A stretch of DNA of 64,000 nt, taken from the NCBI RefSeq assembly GCF_002933855.1, contig NZ_BFAQ01000047.1:1-64000 (forward strand), written 5' to 3'. The position numbers were made by a program, and so were the translations under genes. The DNA comes from Vibrio penaeicida. GTDB lineage: Bacteria; Pseudomonadota; Gammaproteobacteria; Enterobacterales; Vibrionaceae. Shown one piece after another: positions 41,863 to 51,064 of this stretch. How positions within the stretch are numbered: position 1 is the stretch's first letter; every line of letters starts with the position of its first letter. Below the pieces are notes generated by a model. It was given only the letters and a program-made list of their open reading frames with translations. It did not search any database and had not been told where the DNA came from.

Positions 41863-42288
41863 TTAGCTTTTGTCCGCGCTGGTTTGTGGATATAAGTGTG
41901 CCGAAATCAAAGCGAATAAAGCGCCAAATGCAGACTCGATGGTCAGATAAATTGTATTCAGCTCGTTAGACGAAATCTGTTTACTTTCAGCGTAGAGTAT
42001 AGGGGAGATAACCAATCCTCCAATAAAGGAAACAAAAATCAAAACAATGAGTAATGCGAAAGGCAGTCCAATCATTTCTTGGCTTTTTATCAATCCGTCA
42101 TGCGATGTAAACCACTTAACAACACCTGTGGCATAAGCAAGTGTAATAGGCAAAGACACCTCCTTAATTACAACGCCATCAGAGATGTCATAGTCGAATG
42201 CGAACCATAGCCCTATTGTTACCAATATATGACCTAAAACTATAAATAATCCAAGCCACATTGAAAAATTTTGTTTATTCAGAGTCAT
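41863..42288 (-). CDS. Four-helix membrane protein, unknown
   Basis: The 141-residue protein has about four hydrophobic segments (MWLGLFIVLGHILVTIGLWF, VSLPITLAYATGVV, FALLIVLIFVSFIGGLVISPILY, SAFGALFALISAHLY). Its ATG overlaps the stop of the upstream 415-residue gene by 4 bp, which implies tight translational coupling and probably a complex. No family is recognised. Confidence 0.6.
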   Translation of the reverse strand: MTLNKQNFSMWLGLFIVLGHILVTIGLWFAFDYDISDGVVIKEVSLPITLAYATGVVKWFTSHDGLIKSQEMIGLPFALLIVLIFVSFIGGLVISPILYAESKQISSNELNTIYLTIESAFGALFALISAHLYPQTSADKS

Positions 42289-43532
42289 TTAACAATATCC
42301 CGACTGTATCTAACAGTGGAAAAAGCATCGTAATACCCGTTCAACTCTGTCACCCGTGACGCCTGGTCGGGACCGTATATTCGGGTTGCTCTTCTTGGTA
42401 GTACTGATTCGATACTTTCGTAGAGAGATATATACGCAGAAATTGCAAGTTTTCCCAACTCCGTGTTTTCCTGAAACTTGGCCGCGTCAATCTTACCATT
42501 TGAGCCATTGTCAGACTTTTCCCTAAAGTCTTTTTGTATACATTCTGTAAAAGCCTGCATTGCTGACAATACATCGTTTCTTGTCTTTTTGTCGTCTAGT
42601 ATTATCTTCGTAAATTTCTCATTAGATACGATATTCTTTGACATACTATTTCCGAGTAAAATACAGTCATGATATCTTTTTTCATCTCTTAGAGTGCGAA
42701 GAATAGAGCCCATATATGGAATGACGCTAGATGTTTGTGTTGTTAATAAAGTGTTCAGTTGTTCAAAAATATGCTGGCTTAACGTTTGGTTAGGGTATAT
42801 TTCGGTATGATCAATATTAAGCTTTTCCAATTTTCTTAATAGTTCAACGTAGTACTCATATAGTTTATGGGAATTCTTTAATTTTGCATATGTGCTCATA
42901 AACTCTAAAATTCGTCGAATATGGTTCTTATCTTTTTTAAGGAAATGAATATTCTGCTGAAATGCCGTGAACAATTCTTGCCATTTGCTTTCAGTAACGT
43001 AGCCATTCTCTATTAAAATACGAGTTGCGGCAAAAACCTTCTCTATATTTTTAGAGTTTATGTATCCTTTTGAAAAACCTTCACTAAAAGGATAGCTGTT
43101 ATTAAATGCTTTCTGGGGGTCAGAGTAGGCTCTTACCTCTTGTGTGTGACCAATTCGAAGTCTTTTAATGTCTTTAGACGTATCAATTACCCGAAGGGGT
43201 ATATAAGCAAATGGCTCACCATCTTCTTCACTTTCGTCAAGGTTGCCCGTTCGCTCTAGTTGACCAAAAATAAAAATAGTATTTGCTTGTTCTTTTGTAT
43301 ATTCCGTTTCTACTTCGTCTAAAAAGTGCCCATATTTGTTTCTATCTGAGTGTGGAATAATTCTACTGGAAGCATGAGGAAGTTTATCGGTTTGTGTATG
43401 AATAATAGCATTTAAAAATACTTTATTCGTATATCCAGTTACTTTTACCTTGAATTCATAAGTATCAGTCGCGTATAAAAATGGAGAGTTTAAGGCAATG
43501 ACCAACCAAAAAATATGTTTCAAATACTTCAT
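42285..43532 (-). CDS. Exported protein of unknown family
   Basis: The 415-residue product has a signal peptide (MKYLKHIFWLVIALNSPFLYA). A beta-type N-terminal region resembling an antigen-like domain (YEFKVKVTGYTNKVFLNAI) is followed by a helical body (KNSHKLYEYYVELLRKLEKL). It is likely periplasmic or surface-exposed. It is translated with the small membrane gene downstream; GGAG lies 8 nt before its ATG. No known family was recognised, and its AT-richer codon use relative to neighbours hints at transfer. Confidence 0.55.
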   Translation of the reverse strand: MKYLKHIFWLVIALNSPFLYATDTYEFKVKVTGYTNKVFLNAIIHTQTDKLPHASSRIIPHSDRNKYGHFLDEVETEYTKEQANTIFIFGQLERTGNLDESEEDGEPFAYIPLRVIDTSKDIKRLRIGHTQEVRAYSDPQKAFNNSYPFSEGFSKGYINSKNIEKVFAATRILIENGYVTESKWQELFTAFQQNIHFLKKDKNHIRRILEFMSTYAKLKNSHKLYEYYVELLRKLEKLNIDHTEIYPNQTLSQHIFEQLNTLLTTQTSSVIPYMGSILRTLRDEKRYHDCILLGNSMSKNIVSNEKFTKIILDDKKTRNDVLSAMQAFTECIQKDFREKSDNGSNGKIDAAKFQENTELGKLAISAYISLYESIESVLPRRATRIYGPDQASRVTELNGYYDAFSTVRYSRDIVK

Positions 43533-43833
43533 GAACTTATCTCCCTATAAGCAATGCATTCTCAACTTATGCGTCCTATTCCTTTAGCTATTACGACTTA
43601 CCTTAAATTGATTTTTAACATCTAAACTTTAAGGCTTTATATTGTAGTAATTGTAGTGTGTGTTTAACAGTATGCATGTAACAGCGTTCATTCAAATTCA
43701 TATAAGATTGTTGTTAGCCTATTGTAATATAAAGAATTCTTAAATTTGATAAAATGAAGTGTTTTTTATTTTTCAGCTCTTATTAGATTAAGTGGAAACC
43801 AGATACATCTAGAGTGTCTAGCTAAACGTATTG
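43533..43833. other. Intergenic region, no gene seen
   Basis: This AT-rich region lies between the unknown exported protein and the LysR gene, both on the minus strand. It contains no credible ORF and I saw no strong hairpin. Confidence 0.45.
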
Positions 43834-44742
43834 TTATGGATATTGCGACTTAACTTGCTCACAAATGAAATCGACAGCAGCTTTGATTTTAGGAATTGAG
43901 TATTCGAGTTTTTGATAAAGTAGGAAAATGGCAAAATCTCTACCGTGGCTTATTTGCAAGGGTTGATCGAAGGTTAACTCTTGCAATACGCCGGATTCAA
44001 AACTGGGCTGAAGTACCCATTTAGGCAGCATTAATATGCCTTCACCTTGTATGGCTTTGTTTAGTAACCAGTGTCCGTTATTACTTACCAGTTTCACCTT
44101 TCCAGATACGTCTTGCCATTGCCCGTCAATTTCACTTAACCAAGGTGTTGGACCGACAGGCGTTTTAAAAAATAAACCTTGATGATGAACGAGATCGGAA
44201 GTGCAAGTAGGCTTACCATTTTGCTGGATATAGGTTGGAGCAGCAGCGGCAACGAAATCATTATTCATTAACTTTTTGGCGACGACGCGTTCGTCTGGCG
44301 CGTAGCCACCTCGTATGGCGATATCCACGTCATCCTTTTCCAGCTTTGAAAGCTCATCACTTAACACGACATCAAGAATAACTTCGGGGTAATGCTTAGA
44401 AAAGTCGTCGAGAATAGGCAAAAGAATGCTTTCACCGAAACCAACCATAGCACTGATTTTCAATACACCTGTCGGTTCACTTTGATAATGCTTAACAAGC
44501 TGATCAGAAAAGTTTACTTGCTCGATAATGTGCTGAGCCTGTTGGTAATATTGCTTGCCCACCTCCGTCAGCGAGATAGATCGAGTGCTTCGGACAAGTA
44601 ACTGTGCACCAAGCTCGGCTTCGAGATCGGCAATTCGCCTTGAAATGGAAGAGGCAGGAACGTGGCAATGGCTTGCTGCCGCTGAGAAACTCCCTTTTTC
44701 TACTGTTTCTACGAAGTAGGATAGTGCTTTTAGTTTGTCCAT
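43834..44742 (-). CDS. LysR-family transcriptional regulator
   Basis: The product is about 302 residues from the ATG at 44742, with AAAGG about 8 nt upstream; the longer frame from 44808 lacks it. The N-terminal HTH is ALSYFVETVEKGSFSAAASHCHVPASSISRRIADLE; the effector domain begins PTGVLKISAMVGFGES. It belongs to the CrgA-like branch. It is divergent from the MDR reductase gene, which is its likely target. Confidence 0.92.
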   Translation of the reverse strand: MDKLKALSYFVETVEKGSFSAAASHCHVPASSISRRIADLEAELGAQLLVRSTRSISLTEVGKQYYQQAQHIIEQVNFSDQLVKHYQSEPTGVLKISAMVGFGESILLPILDDFSKHYPEVILDVVLSDELSKLEKDDVDIAIRGGYAPDERVVAKKLMNNDFVAAAAPTYIQQNGKPTCTSDLVHHQGLFFKTPVGPTPWLSEIDGQWQDVSGKVKLVSNNGHWLLNKAIQGEGILMLPKWVLQPSFESGVLQELTFDQPLQISHGRDFAIFLLYQKLEYSIPKIKAAVDFICEQVKSQYP

Positions 44743-44837
44743 ATTATTGCCTTTAAAGCAAAGGTGATTCGCTTTATGCAGCCTATTTGTAAATGAATCA
44801 TTGTGCAATACTGCTTACACGATCTAAGGAGAAAACA

Positions 44838-45836
44838 ATGACGCTAAATAAAGAAATTTTGCTTACCGCACGTCCAGATGGCAACCCTATCGGACCTCAC
44901 ATGTTTAAGGTTGTTGAGAATGAAATCCCAGTACTTTCCGAAGGTCAGTTTCTTATTAAACAAACTCATATGTCGATGGACCCTGCCATGATTGGTTGGA
45001 TGATGGCCGATGAGGAAAGCTACATTCCGCCAGTGGCATTGAATTCTCGTATGCGATCTAGCGGTTTTGGTGAAGTTGTAGCGTCTGAAAACTCTGAGTT
45101 TGCCGTCGGCGACAAAGTGATGGGGATGATGGGCTGGACTGAATACGCAATAACAAATGGTCAGGGTATCAACAAGGTGTCGAATAATGTTGATGCAGAA
45201 ACGGCACTTTCCGTTTTCGCCTTGCCAGGTTTAACCGCCACTCAAGGGCTACTTAATATAGGTAAACCCAAGTTGGGCGAAACGCTTGTGGTAACGGGTG
45301 CTGCGGGTTCGGTAGGTTCCATCGTTGGCCAGCTTGCAAAAGCAGAAGGTTTACGTGTTATTGGTGTGGTTGGAAGCGACGAAAAAGCAGATTGGATAGT
45401 CAATGAACTAGGCTTTGATGGGGCAATCAATTACAAAAAAGATGACTTGAAATCTCAACTAGAATCACTAACTCCAGATGGTGTGGATCTGTTTTTTGAA
45501 AACACAGGCGGTCCTATTCAGCACCATATATTTGACCGAATGAATGCTCACGGAAGAATTGTTGTGTGCGGTATGATCGCCGACTATACAGCCTCGGAAC
45601 CTTCAGCAGGACCTAACTGGATACCATTAATCAAAAAGCGAATCACGGTACAAGGTTTTGCTATGCCGGATCACCTTAATCAGATTCCTCAGTTGTTAGA
45701 AAAGCTCACACCTTATGTCATGAATGGACAAGTTCAGTACAGAACACATGTATTGAACGGGCTTGAAAGTGCCATGTCTGCAATGAATCTTTTCTTTACG
45801 GGCGAGAATAAAGGCAAGCTTCTGATCAAGCTTTAA
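44838..45836 (+). CDS. Zinc-independent MDR oxidoreductase (NADP-dependent reductase)
   Basis: The product is about 332 residues from the ATG at 44838, with AAGGAG 5-6 nt upstream. It belongs to the leukotriene B4 dehydrogenase/CurA-like branch of the medium-chain family. The nucleotide motif is VVTGAAGSVGSIVGQLAKAEG near residue 150; VDLFFENTGGPI and the C-terminal MSAMNLFFTGENKGKLLIKL also match. It reduces activated double bonds with NADPH. The LysR gene upstream is divergent. Confidence 0.9.
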   Translation: MTLNKEILLTARPDGNPIGPHMFKVVENEIPVLSEGQFLIKQTHMSMDPAMIGWMMADEESYIPPVALNSRMRSSGFGEVVASENSEFAVGDKVMGMMGWTEYAITNGQGINKVSNNVDAETALSVFALPGLTATQGLLNIGKPKLGETLVVTGAAGSVGSIVGQLAKAEGLRVIGVVGSDEKADWIVNELGFDGAINYKKDDLKSQLESLTPDGVDLFFENTGGPIQHHIFDRMNAHGRIVVCGMIADYTASEPSAGPNWIPLIKKRITVQGFAMPDHLNQIPQLLEKLTPYVMNGQVQYRTHVLNGLESAMSAMNLFFTGENKGKLLIKL

Positions 45837-45840
45837 TTTA

Positions 45841-45913
45841 TTAAGAGATTCACTTTTCATGTCGACCGGTTGAAATAGGCGAATACTGAGCTCGACATGA
45901 AACTCACTCTTAA
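45841..45913. repeat. Long imperfect inverted repeat after MDR gene
   Basis: TTTCATGTCGA (45855-45865) pairs with TCGACATGAAA (45892-45902). An outer pair, TTAAGAG with CTCTTAA (45841-45847 and 45907-45913), extends it. It may be a terminator-like or regulatory structure downstream of the reductase gene. Confidence 0.5.
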
Positions 45914-46052
45914 AGGTATATCTTTCTTTAAGGTATATCATTTCAAAAGTTAATATTTATTAGATAGTTAGATTAACATAGTAATCATTGTCTCATGAAT
46001 GTAACATTTCTTTACCTGCTCATCCCCCCAAGTATAATCGCGCCGAATTAAC

Positions 46053-46071
46053 GATAATGATAATTATTACT
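46053..46071 (+). promoter_or_regulatory. Fur box
   Basis: GATAATGATAATTATTACT matches the 19-bp Fur consensus at 16 positions. It lies 14-32 bp before the esterase start, where bound Fur would block transcription of the esterase-receptor unit under iron-rich conditions. Confidence 0.85.
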
Positions 46072-46084
46072 ATTGGCGGCGCTC

Positions 46085-47785
46085 ATGAAAATGTTTACCG
46101 CTTCTGCGTCTTTATTCTCGTTAGGTTTGATGACCTCGGGAAATCTACTCGCAGAAGAAAAACCAGAAGACTTAGTTCTCAAACTTGGTGTCTCTAAGCA
46201 CATTGAATTGAGTATTGAAGCACGTAAGACAACTCGTATTTCTCTTACTTCAAACCGTCCTCAGTATATACGAGGAACATTTTCCTACGATGGTGATCTC
46301 GCCAGTATCAAAGTTTATCGCAGCGACCAGTCATTATCTAAGTCGTTGTTTAATCGTGCACAAGCTAGAGATACACAGACAAGAGATATACAAACTAGTG
46401 AGCCGCAAGTAGGAGATACACAAGATTTAACGACCCATTCTTATCAGCAGAGATTCGAAGAAGAAATCTATCTTTACCTTCAACACGCAGATACGTATTC
46501 GATTGAGGTTCAGGCAGGGAATAATGCAGCCAACGTTCAGTTTACGCTTCGTGATGTTCCACTAAAAGAAGATAGAGTTGTTAACCCATCAGAACCAATT
46601 CTAAGCCCAAGGTTAAAGAGGTTGCAAAGTGCAATTAATGACAATGAAATCTCGGCAGAAGAAAGATTCTGGACAGAGTTAAAAGCGCAGGGCACACCAC
46701 TTATAGAACCCATATCCGACCATGAAGATCTTCTTACTTTTCTATGGGAAGGTGACGTAAACAATGTCCGTTTATTGGGTGCGCCGTACGATGGGCACGC
46801 GCATTTGTCACGTATGGAAAACAGCAACACTTGGTACAAATCTTACCGAGTGCCTAAAGATTTTCGATTATCTTACCAAGTTGCGCCAAACATGCCTCGG
46901 TTAGAAAGCCCACAAGGGTGGGAGCAACGTAGGGCAATCTTGGCAACTCTACAGCCCGACCCAAGTAACCTTAACCCTTGGTCTATTCCTGAAGAAGGGC
47001 GAGTGTACTCTACAATTGAAAGTGGAAATCCGCCGAGTGCACATTGGTTAGAGGGTGCCATCTCCCAAAAAGGCAAATTGACTCATCATACCTTTTCTAG
47101 CGAGCTGTTAGGTAACTCTAGAAAGATATCGATTTACCGTCCTTTTAACGATCAAGAATTGAATGCGGATACGCCACTTCTCATCCTTTTTGATGGTGAT
47201 GCCTTTTTAGATAAAGGGCTAACCCCATCCGTATTAGACGCCCTGATAGAAGCGGGCGAGCTTGCGCCAATGAGAGCCGTGTTTGTTAACAACCCTTCAC
47301 GAAAGCTTCGAGGGATCGAGCTGCCACCTAACCCTGTGTTTGCAAAAATGATGGCAACCGAGCTTATGCCTTGGTTGGCGAAACATCACGAAATATCACC
47401 AAACTCAGATCAGACCGTCCTTTCTGGCGCGAGTTATGGCGGGTTAGCATCGCTTTATATTGCGCATCAGTATCCGCATGTTTTCGGTAAGGTACTTAGC
47501 CAATCAGGATCGTTCTGGTGGTCTCACGAAGACGCTGAATGGTTAACAAAGCAAATCTCGGAAAGCCCTCAAAAACCTATTCAAGTTTATCTGAACGCTG
47601 GTCTTTTCGAAGTCAAACCAGACTTCGCCAATATTTTGGGGACCAATCGAAACATGCATCAAGTGCTTATAGATAAAGGCTATCAGGTGATGTTCAAAGA
47701 ATTTGCCAGCGGACACGATTATTTCAGTTGGCGTATTACGTTGGTGGATGGGCTTAAACGCTTGTTTCCAATGCCAGTAAAGTAG
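46085..47785 (+). CDS. Periplasmic siderophore esterase (Fes/IroE-like)
   Basis: The product is about 566 residues from the ATG at 46085, with a signal-like start (MKMFTASASLFSLGLMTSGNLLA). An N-terminal beta region holds four 5-residue repeats (around residues 94-113). A Fes-type N domain follows (TFLWEGDVNNVRLLGAPYDG), then the esterase with nucleophile motif GASYGG in VLSGASYGGLASLYIAHQYP and a late His in SGHDYFSW. Such enzymes cleave the lactone backbone of iron-loaded catecholate siderophores. The signal peptide places it in the periplasm, unlike cytosolic Fes. It is Fur controlled and co-transcribed with the receptor. Confidence 0.85.
   Translation: MKMFTASASLFSLGLMTSGNLLAEEKPEDLVLKLGVSKHIELSIEARKTTRISLTSNRPQYIRGTFSYDGDLASIKVYRSDQSLSKSLFNRAQARDTQTRDIQTSEPQVGDTQDLTTHSYQQRFEEEIYLYLQHADTYSIEVQAGNNAANVQFTLRDVPLKEDRVVNPSEPILSPRLKRLQSAINDNEISAEERFWTELKAQGTPLIEPISDHEDLLTFLWEGDVNNVRLLGAPYDGHAHLSRMENSNTWYKSYRVPKDFRLSYQVAPNMPRLESPQGWEQRRAILATLQPDPSNLNPWSIPEEGRVYSTIESGNPPSAHWLEGAISQKGKLTHHTFSSELLGNSRKISIYRPFNDQELNADTPLLILFDGDAFLDKGLTPSVLDALIEAGELAPMRAVFVNNPSRKLRGIELPPNPVFAKMMATELMPWLAKHHEISPNSDQTVLSGASYGGLASLYIAHQYPHVFGKVLSQSGSFWWSHEDAEWLTKQISESPQKPIQVYLNAGLFEVKPDFANILGTNRNMHQVLIDKGYQVMFKEFASGHDYFSWRITLVDGLKRLFPMPVK
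46364..46423 (+). repeat. 15-bp tandem repeat, four copies, in esterase gene
   Basis: Four 15-bp units (46364, 46379, 46394, 46409) encode ARDTQ, TRDIQ, TSEPQ and VGDTQ. The third unit has diverged most. Copy-number change keeps the frame. Confidence 0.7.
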
Positions 47786-47805
47786 TAAATCATAAAGGAC
47801 GAATA

Positions 47806-49716
47806 ATGAAACTGTTGAAGTTAAGCTGCGCGGTCGCGGCAGCGCTATCAGTTGTACCTGCCATCGCTCAAGAAAATGCTCAAGATGAGGTTATGGTTGT
47901 TACAGCAACGACAAATCAGGTATCCATTGAGCAAGCACCTGCGTCAGTCAGTGTGATCACTTCAGAAGAAATCAGCAAAATTCCTGCAACGGACATTACT
48001 AAAGCGCTAGGTAAAATCGCCGGTCTGCAGCTCGATTCGCTTGGCGGAGATGAGCCTTCTATTAAAATCCGCGGTTTAGATTCGGACTATACGTTGATCT
48101 TAGTGAATGGAAGGAAAGTAAACTCAAAAGATGCCATTGTGCGTGGCGCGTTTGACATGTCGAGTATTCCAATGAGCGCGATTGATCGTGTTGAAGTGGT
48201 TCGTGGCCCTATGTCTACGCTATACGGAAGTGAAGCCATTGGTGGGGTAGTAAACATTATTCTGAAACAGCCAACGGACGAAACGTTTGTTGCTGGTAGC
48301 TTAGCGTTTTCAAAACCTCAAAAAGATGGTGGCGAATTAGCGAGCTATAACTTGTTTGCTAGCGGTTCTGTGATTCCTGATAAGTTACTTTTCAATACAT
48401 CGATAGACGTGAGTGATCGCAAGGTATGGCAAGCCAGTGACGAACGCACTGCAACTTCAGCGGTTCAAGAAGGGCAAGAAAGAACAAGTTTTGATACCAC
48501 GCTAACGTGGCTCGCGACTGAAAAAGATACCGTTTTGTTTGATCTCGGTTACGTGAAAGACGACCGTGTTGCTCCATGGCCAGGCTCTGGGACCAGTTAC
48601 TACGAAAGTCAGCGGTCAGATCTGGGGGCAGGTTACGAGCGCGTATCGGATTGGGGTGTTTCCAACCTGAACTACTATTTCGAAAAAGCAGAAATCATTG
48701 AAGATAACGCTCACCCAGCGCTTCCAGATGTTATGACGGGCACGCAAACCAACCATAACGTTGATGGCAAAACCGTTTTAGCTTTGGGTAGCCACACACT
48801 AACCGCTGGGTTTGATTTCAGCCACACTGAAATTACCCACACCAAGTTTTACACCGACAGCGAGAAAAACCATCAGGCGGCGGTATATTTGCAAGATGAA
48901 TTTGCAATAAACGACGAACTAACGTTAACGGCGAGTGGTCGTTACACCAAGCATAACGAGTTTGGTAGTCACTTTAGCCCACGAGCGTACCTTGTGTATT
49001 CAGCGACAGAAAACCTGACGATCAAAGGTGGTTACGGTGAGGGCTTTAAAGCGCCTGCCATCTGGCGTTCTTCAGATAAGTTCTTCATGATCAGCTGTCG
49101 TGGTGGTTGTTACCTAACAGGTAATCCAGATCTCAAGCCAGAAACCTCTAAGTCTCTAGAATTGACAGCGGTATACACTCAGCCAACATGGTTTGTGCAA
49201 GGTACGGTGTATCAAACCAAGCTGAAAGACATGATTGATCGTGACATGGATTCAAACAAAGGAACCTCGCCAGACGGTAAGAAGATCATTACCAACATCA
49301 ACCGTAATGAAGTGGAAACCAAAGGCTTTGAAATTGAAGGGGAGATCGATCTTTCCGATACGGTATACCTAACAACCAACGCAACGTACACAGACAGCAA
49401 AGATACCAAAGCTGATAAAGAGCTACCATTTACACCAAAGTGGGCAGCGAATGCGGGCTTGAATTGGGCAACGTCTGATGAATTATCATTGTTTACAGAC
49501 GTGAAATACACGGGTAAACAGCTTAACTGGGATCGCGAAGATTTGGCCGGTTTTACTACCGTTGATTTGGGTGGTCGTTACCAAGTGAGTGGTAATTTCG
49601 CTGTTAAAGCAGGTATTACCAATCTAACGGATTACCGTTTCGACGAGCAAGATGTTGATTACGGCTACGTAGATACAGGTCGTACTTTCTACGCTGCTGT
49701 CGATTTTGAGTTTTAA
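47806..49716 (+). CDS. irgA: TonB-dependent catecholate siderophore receptor, IrgA-like
   Basis: The 636-residue product has a signal peptide ending near AIAQEN, a TonB-box-like DEVMVVTAT at about 27, a plug domain (residues about 40-155, with SIKIRGLDSDYTLILVNGRKV and RVEVVRGPMSTLYGSEAIGGVV) and a C-terminal barrel ending in AAVDFEF. It resembles Vibrio IrgA and related enterobactin-type receptors. A Cys pair (FMISCRGGCYL) lies in one loop. It is 20 nt downstream of the esterase gene, and the two share a Fur box. The symbol is given by family resemblance. Confidence 0.85.
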   Translation: MKLLKLSCAVAAALSVVPAIAQENAQDEVMVVTATTNQVSIEQAPASVSVITSEEISKIPATDITKALGKIAGLQLDSLGGDEPSIKIRGLDSDYTLILVNGRKVNSKDAIVRGAFDMSSIPMSAIDRVEVVRGPMSTLYGSEAIGGVVNIILKQPTDETFVAGSLAFSKPQKDGGELASYNLFASGSVIPDKLLFNTSIDVSDRKVWQASDERTATSAVQEGQERTSFDTTLTWLATEKDTVLFDLGYVKDDRVAPWPGSGTSYYESQRSDLGAGYERVSDWGVSNLNYYFEKAEIIEDNAHPALPDVMTGTQTNHNVDGKTVLALGSHTLTAGFDFSHTEITHTKFYTDSEKNHQAAVYLQDEFAINDELTLTASGRYTKHNEFGSHFSPRAYLVYSATENLTIKGGYGEGFKAPAIWRSSDKFFMISCRGGCYLTGNPDLKPETSKSLELTAVYTQPTWFVQGTVYQTKLKDMIDRDMDSNKGTSPDGKKIITNINRNEVETKGFEIEGEIDLSDTVYLTTNATYTDSKDTKADKELPFTPKWAANAGLNWATSDELSLFTDVKYTGKQLNWDREDLAGFTTVDLGGRYQVSGNFAVKAGITNLTDYRFDEQDVDYGYVDTGRTFYAAVDFEF

Positions 49717-49742
49717 TCCTTAAACTTTGTTTTAGTTCTGTT

Positions 49743-49775
49743 AAGCCCTGAATGTTCAATATTCGGGGCTTTTTA
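49743..49775 (+). terminator. Intrinsic terminator after TonB receptor gene
   Basis: AAGCCCTGAAT pairs with ATTCGGGGCTT (one G-U pair) and is followed by a T-tract. It lies 27 nt after the receptor stop. Confidence 0.85.
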
Positions 49776-49891
49776 CTTTAATACCCCATTTCATTCCTAA
49801 CTAAGATAATAATTTGTCACGATATGGCAGGATTAATAGGGTGGTATACCCACCCGATTTATTGCCACTTTGGGGTTAAAAGGAGCTCGAA

Positions 49892-50458
49892 ATGGACAAA
49901 TTAGACGAAAAGCAGCGTAAATTCAGCAAAATAGTCATCTTCTATCCGCTTGGTGTATTCATCGCTTCGCTGCTAATTAATTGGCTAGTCCTAGATGTTA
50001 ACGCTTTTAACGCGAGCATCCCTGATAAATCCATCATCGGTTCAATGGCTGTCTCTGGTGTGATTATGTTGATTAATCACGTTTGGCTGATGACAGCGAC
50101 AGAGCTGGTGAGAGTGAAGTATAGAATCTACGCCACTCCGGAAGAGTGGAAAGCGAGCGATTCAAATATCGAAGATGTTTCGGACGTTGGTTGGCAAGAG
50201 CTTGAGCGCGTTCAAAATGCTCATCGTAATACCAATGAGAATACCATTTATTTCCTTGCTTTAGCATTGCCCTTTGCGCTTTTGGACCCACCTTCGGTTA
50301 CCGCTTATCTTTGGATTGTTGCTTATGCGTTAGCTCGGTTAGGGTATACATACAGTTATTTGAGTGGGCAAGATAACTTACGTGGCTTGTTTATGACGCT
50401 AGGGCTTTTGTCTTCGTTTGGAATCGCGAGTTACTTTTTCATGTCTGTGCTGCTTTAG
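49892..50458 (+). CDS. MAPEG-family membrane protein
   Basis: The 188-residue protein has four helices and the MAPEG core RVQNAHRNTNENTIYFLALALPFALLDP, then YALARLGYTYSYLSGQDNLRG near the end. It is slightly longer than classical family members owing to a cytosolic loop after the first two helices. It is probably a membrane-bound glutathione-linked enzyme. An AAGGAG site precedes the ATG. A degenerate Vibrio repeat lies just downstream. Confidence 0.85.
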   Translation: MDKLDEKQRKFSKIVIFYPLGVFIASLLINWLVLDVNAFNASIPDKSIIGSMAVSGVIMLINHVWLMTATELVRVKYRIYATPEEWKASDSNIEDVSDVGWQELERVQNAHRNTNENTIYFLALALPFALLDPPSVTAYLWIVAYALARLGYTYSYLSGQDNLRGLFMTLGLLSSFGIASYFFMSVLL

Positions 50459-50471
50459 CCTTTGTAACCAA

Positions 50472-50495
50472 GCATTTCGGGGTTACTTGGGTATA
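50472..50495. repeat. Half copy of Vibrio palindromic repeat
   Basis: This 24-bp stretch matches the right arm of the full element (21253-21276) at 20 positions, ending in ACTTGGGTATA. It lies between the MAPEG gene and the convergent GFA gene and overlaps the last bases of the latter. Confidence 0.6.
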
Positions 50496-50899
50496 GATGA
50501 AAAATGACTCAAAACCTCTGATGCCGTCATTGTGGGCGTACTGTTTGAAAAGCAATAGTAGCTTGGCTTAAGGTCGATGAAATACTGCATTGCCATATCC
50601 AACGTTTCCAATTGGGAAAACAGCCCAGCAGGAACATTGAATTGATTTGTTTGTTTGAATCGGCTGTACAAATGCGTACCACAATTCAAGCAAAATGCGC
50701 GTACCGCCCACTCTGAAGAGTCGTACTCCTTAACGTATTCTCTCCCAGTAATATCGACGTCTTCCCCACACGGTACCATGAGCGAAGGTCCACCATTCCA
50801 TGTTTGACATGAATGGCAATGGCACACATTAAATTTGGGGCTAGGAGAGGTCACGGTGAGCGATACTTTGCCACACAGGCATTGGGTTGAGGAGGACAT
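50483..50899 (-). CDS. GFA-family (glutathione-dependent formaldehyde-activating-like) protein
   Basis: The product is about 138 residues from the ATG at 50899. Upstream ATGs at 50911 and 50974 are also possible, and none has a strong ribosome binding site. Cysteine pairs typical of the GFA zinc fold are present: CLCGKVSLTV, CHCHSCQTWNG and FCLNCGTHLYSRF. GFA relatives bind zinc and glutathione-like thiols; most bacterial members are uncharacterised. It stands alone. Confidence 0.82.
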   Translation of the reverse strand: MSSSTQCLCGKVSLTVTSPSPKFNVCHCHSCQTWNGGPSLMVPCGEDVDITGREYVKEYDSSEWAVRAFCLNCGTHLYSRFKQTNQFNVPAGLFSQLETLDMAMQYFIDLKPSYYCFSNSTPTMTASEVLSHFSSIPK

Positions 50900-51064
50900 A
50901 ATGGGATCCATAAAGTTGACCGAACCATTAAAATACTCCGTTTTGCTGACAAAACGTGTCAGGACACGGGTCATTTAAACAGCCAGTGAGACTGTTTTTG
51001 TGAATACCACCGGAATATAGAGGGAGACAGACATCCCCCCTATATTCATCTATTCACATCGTTA

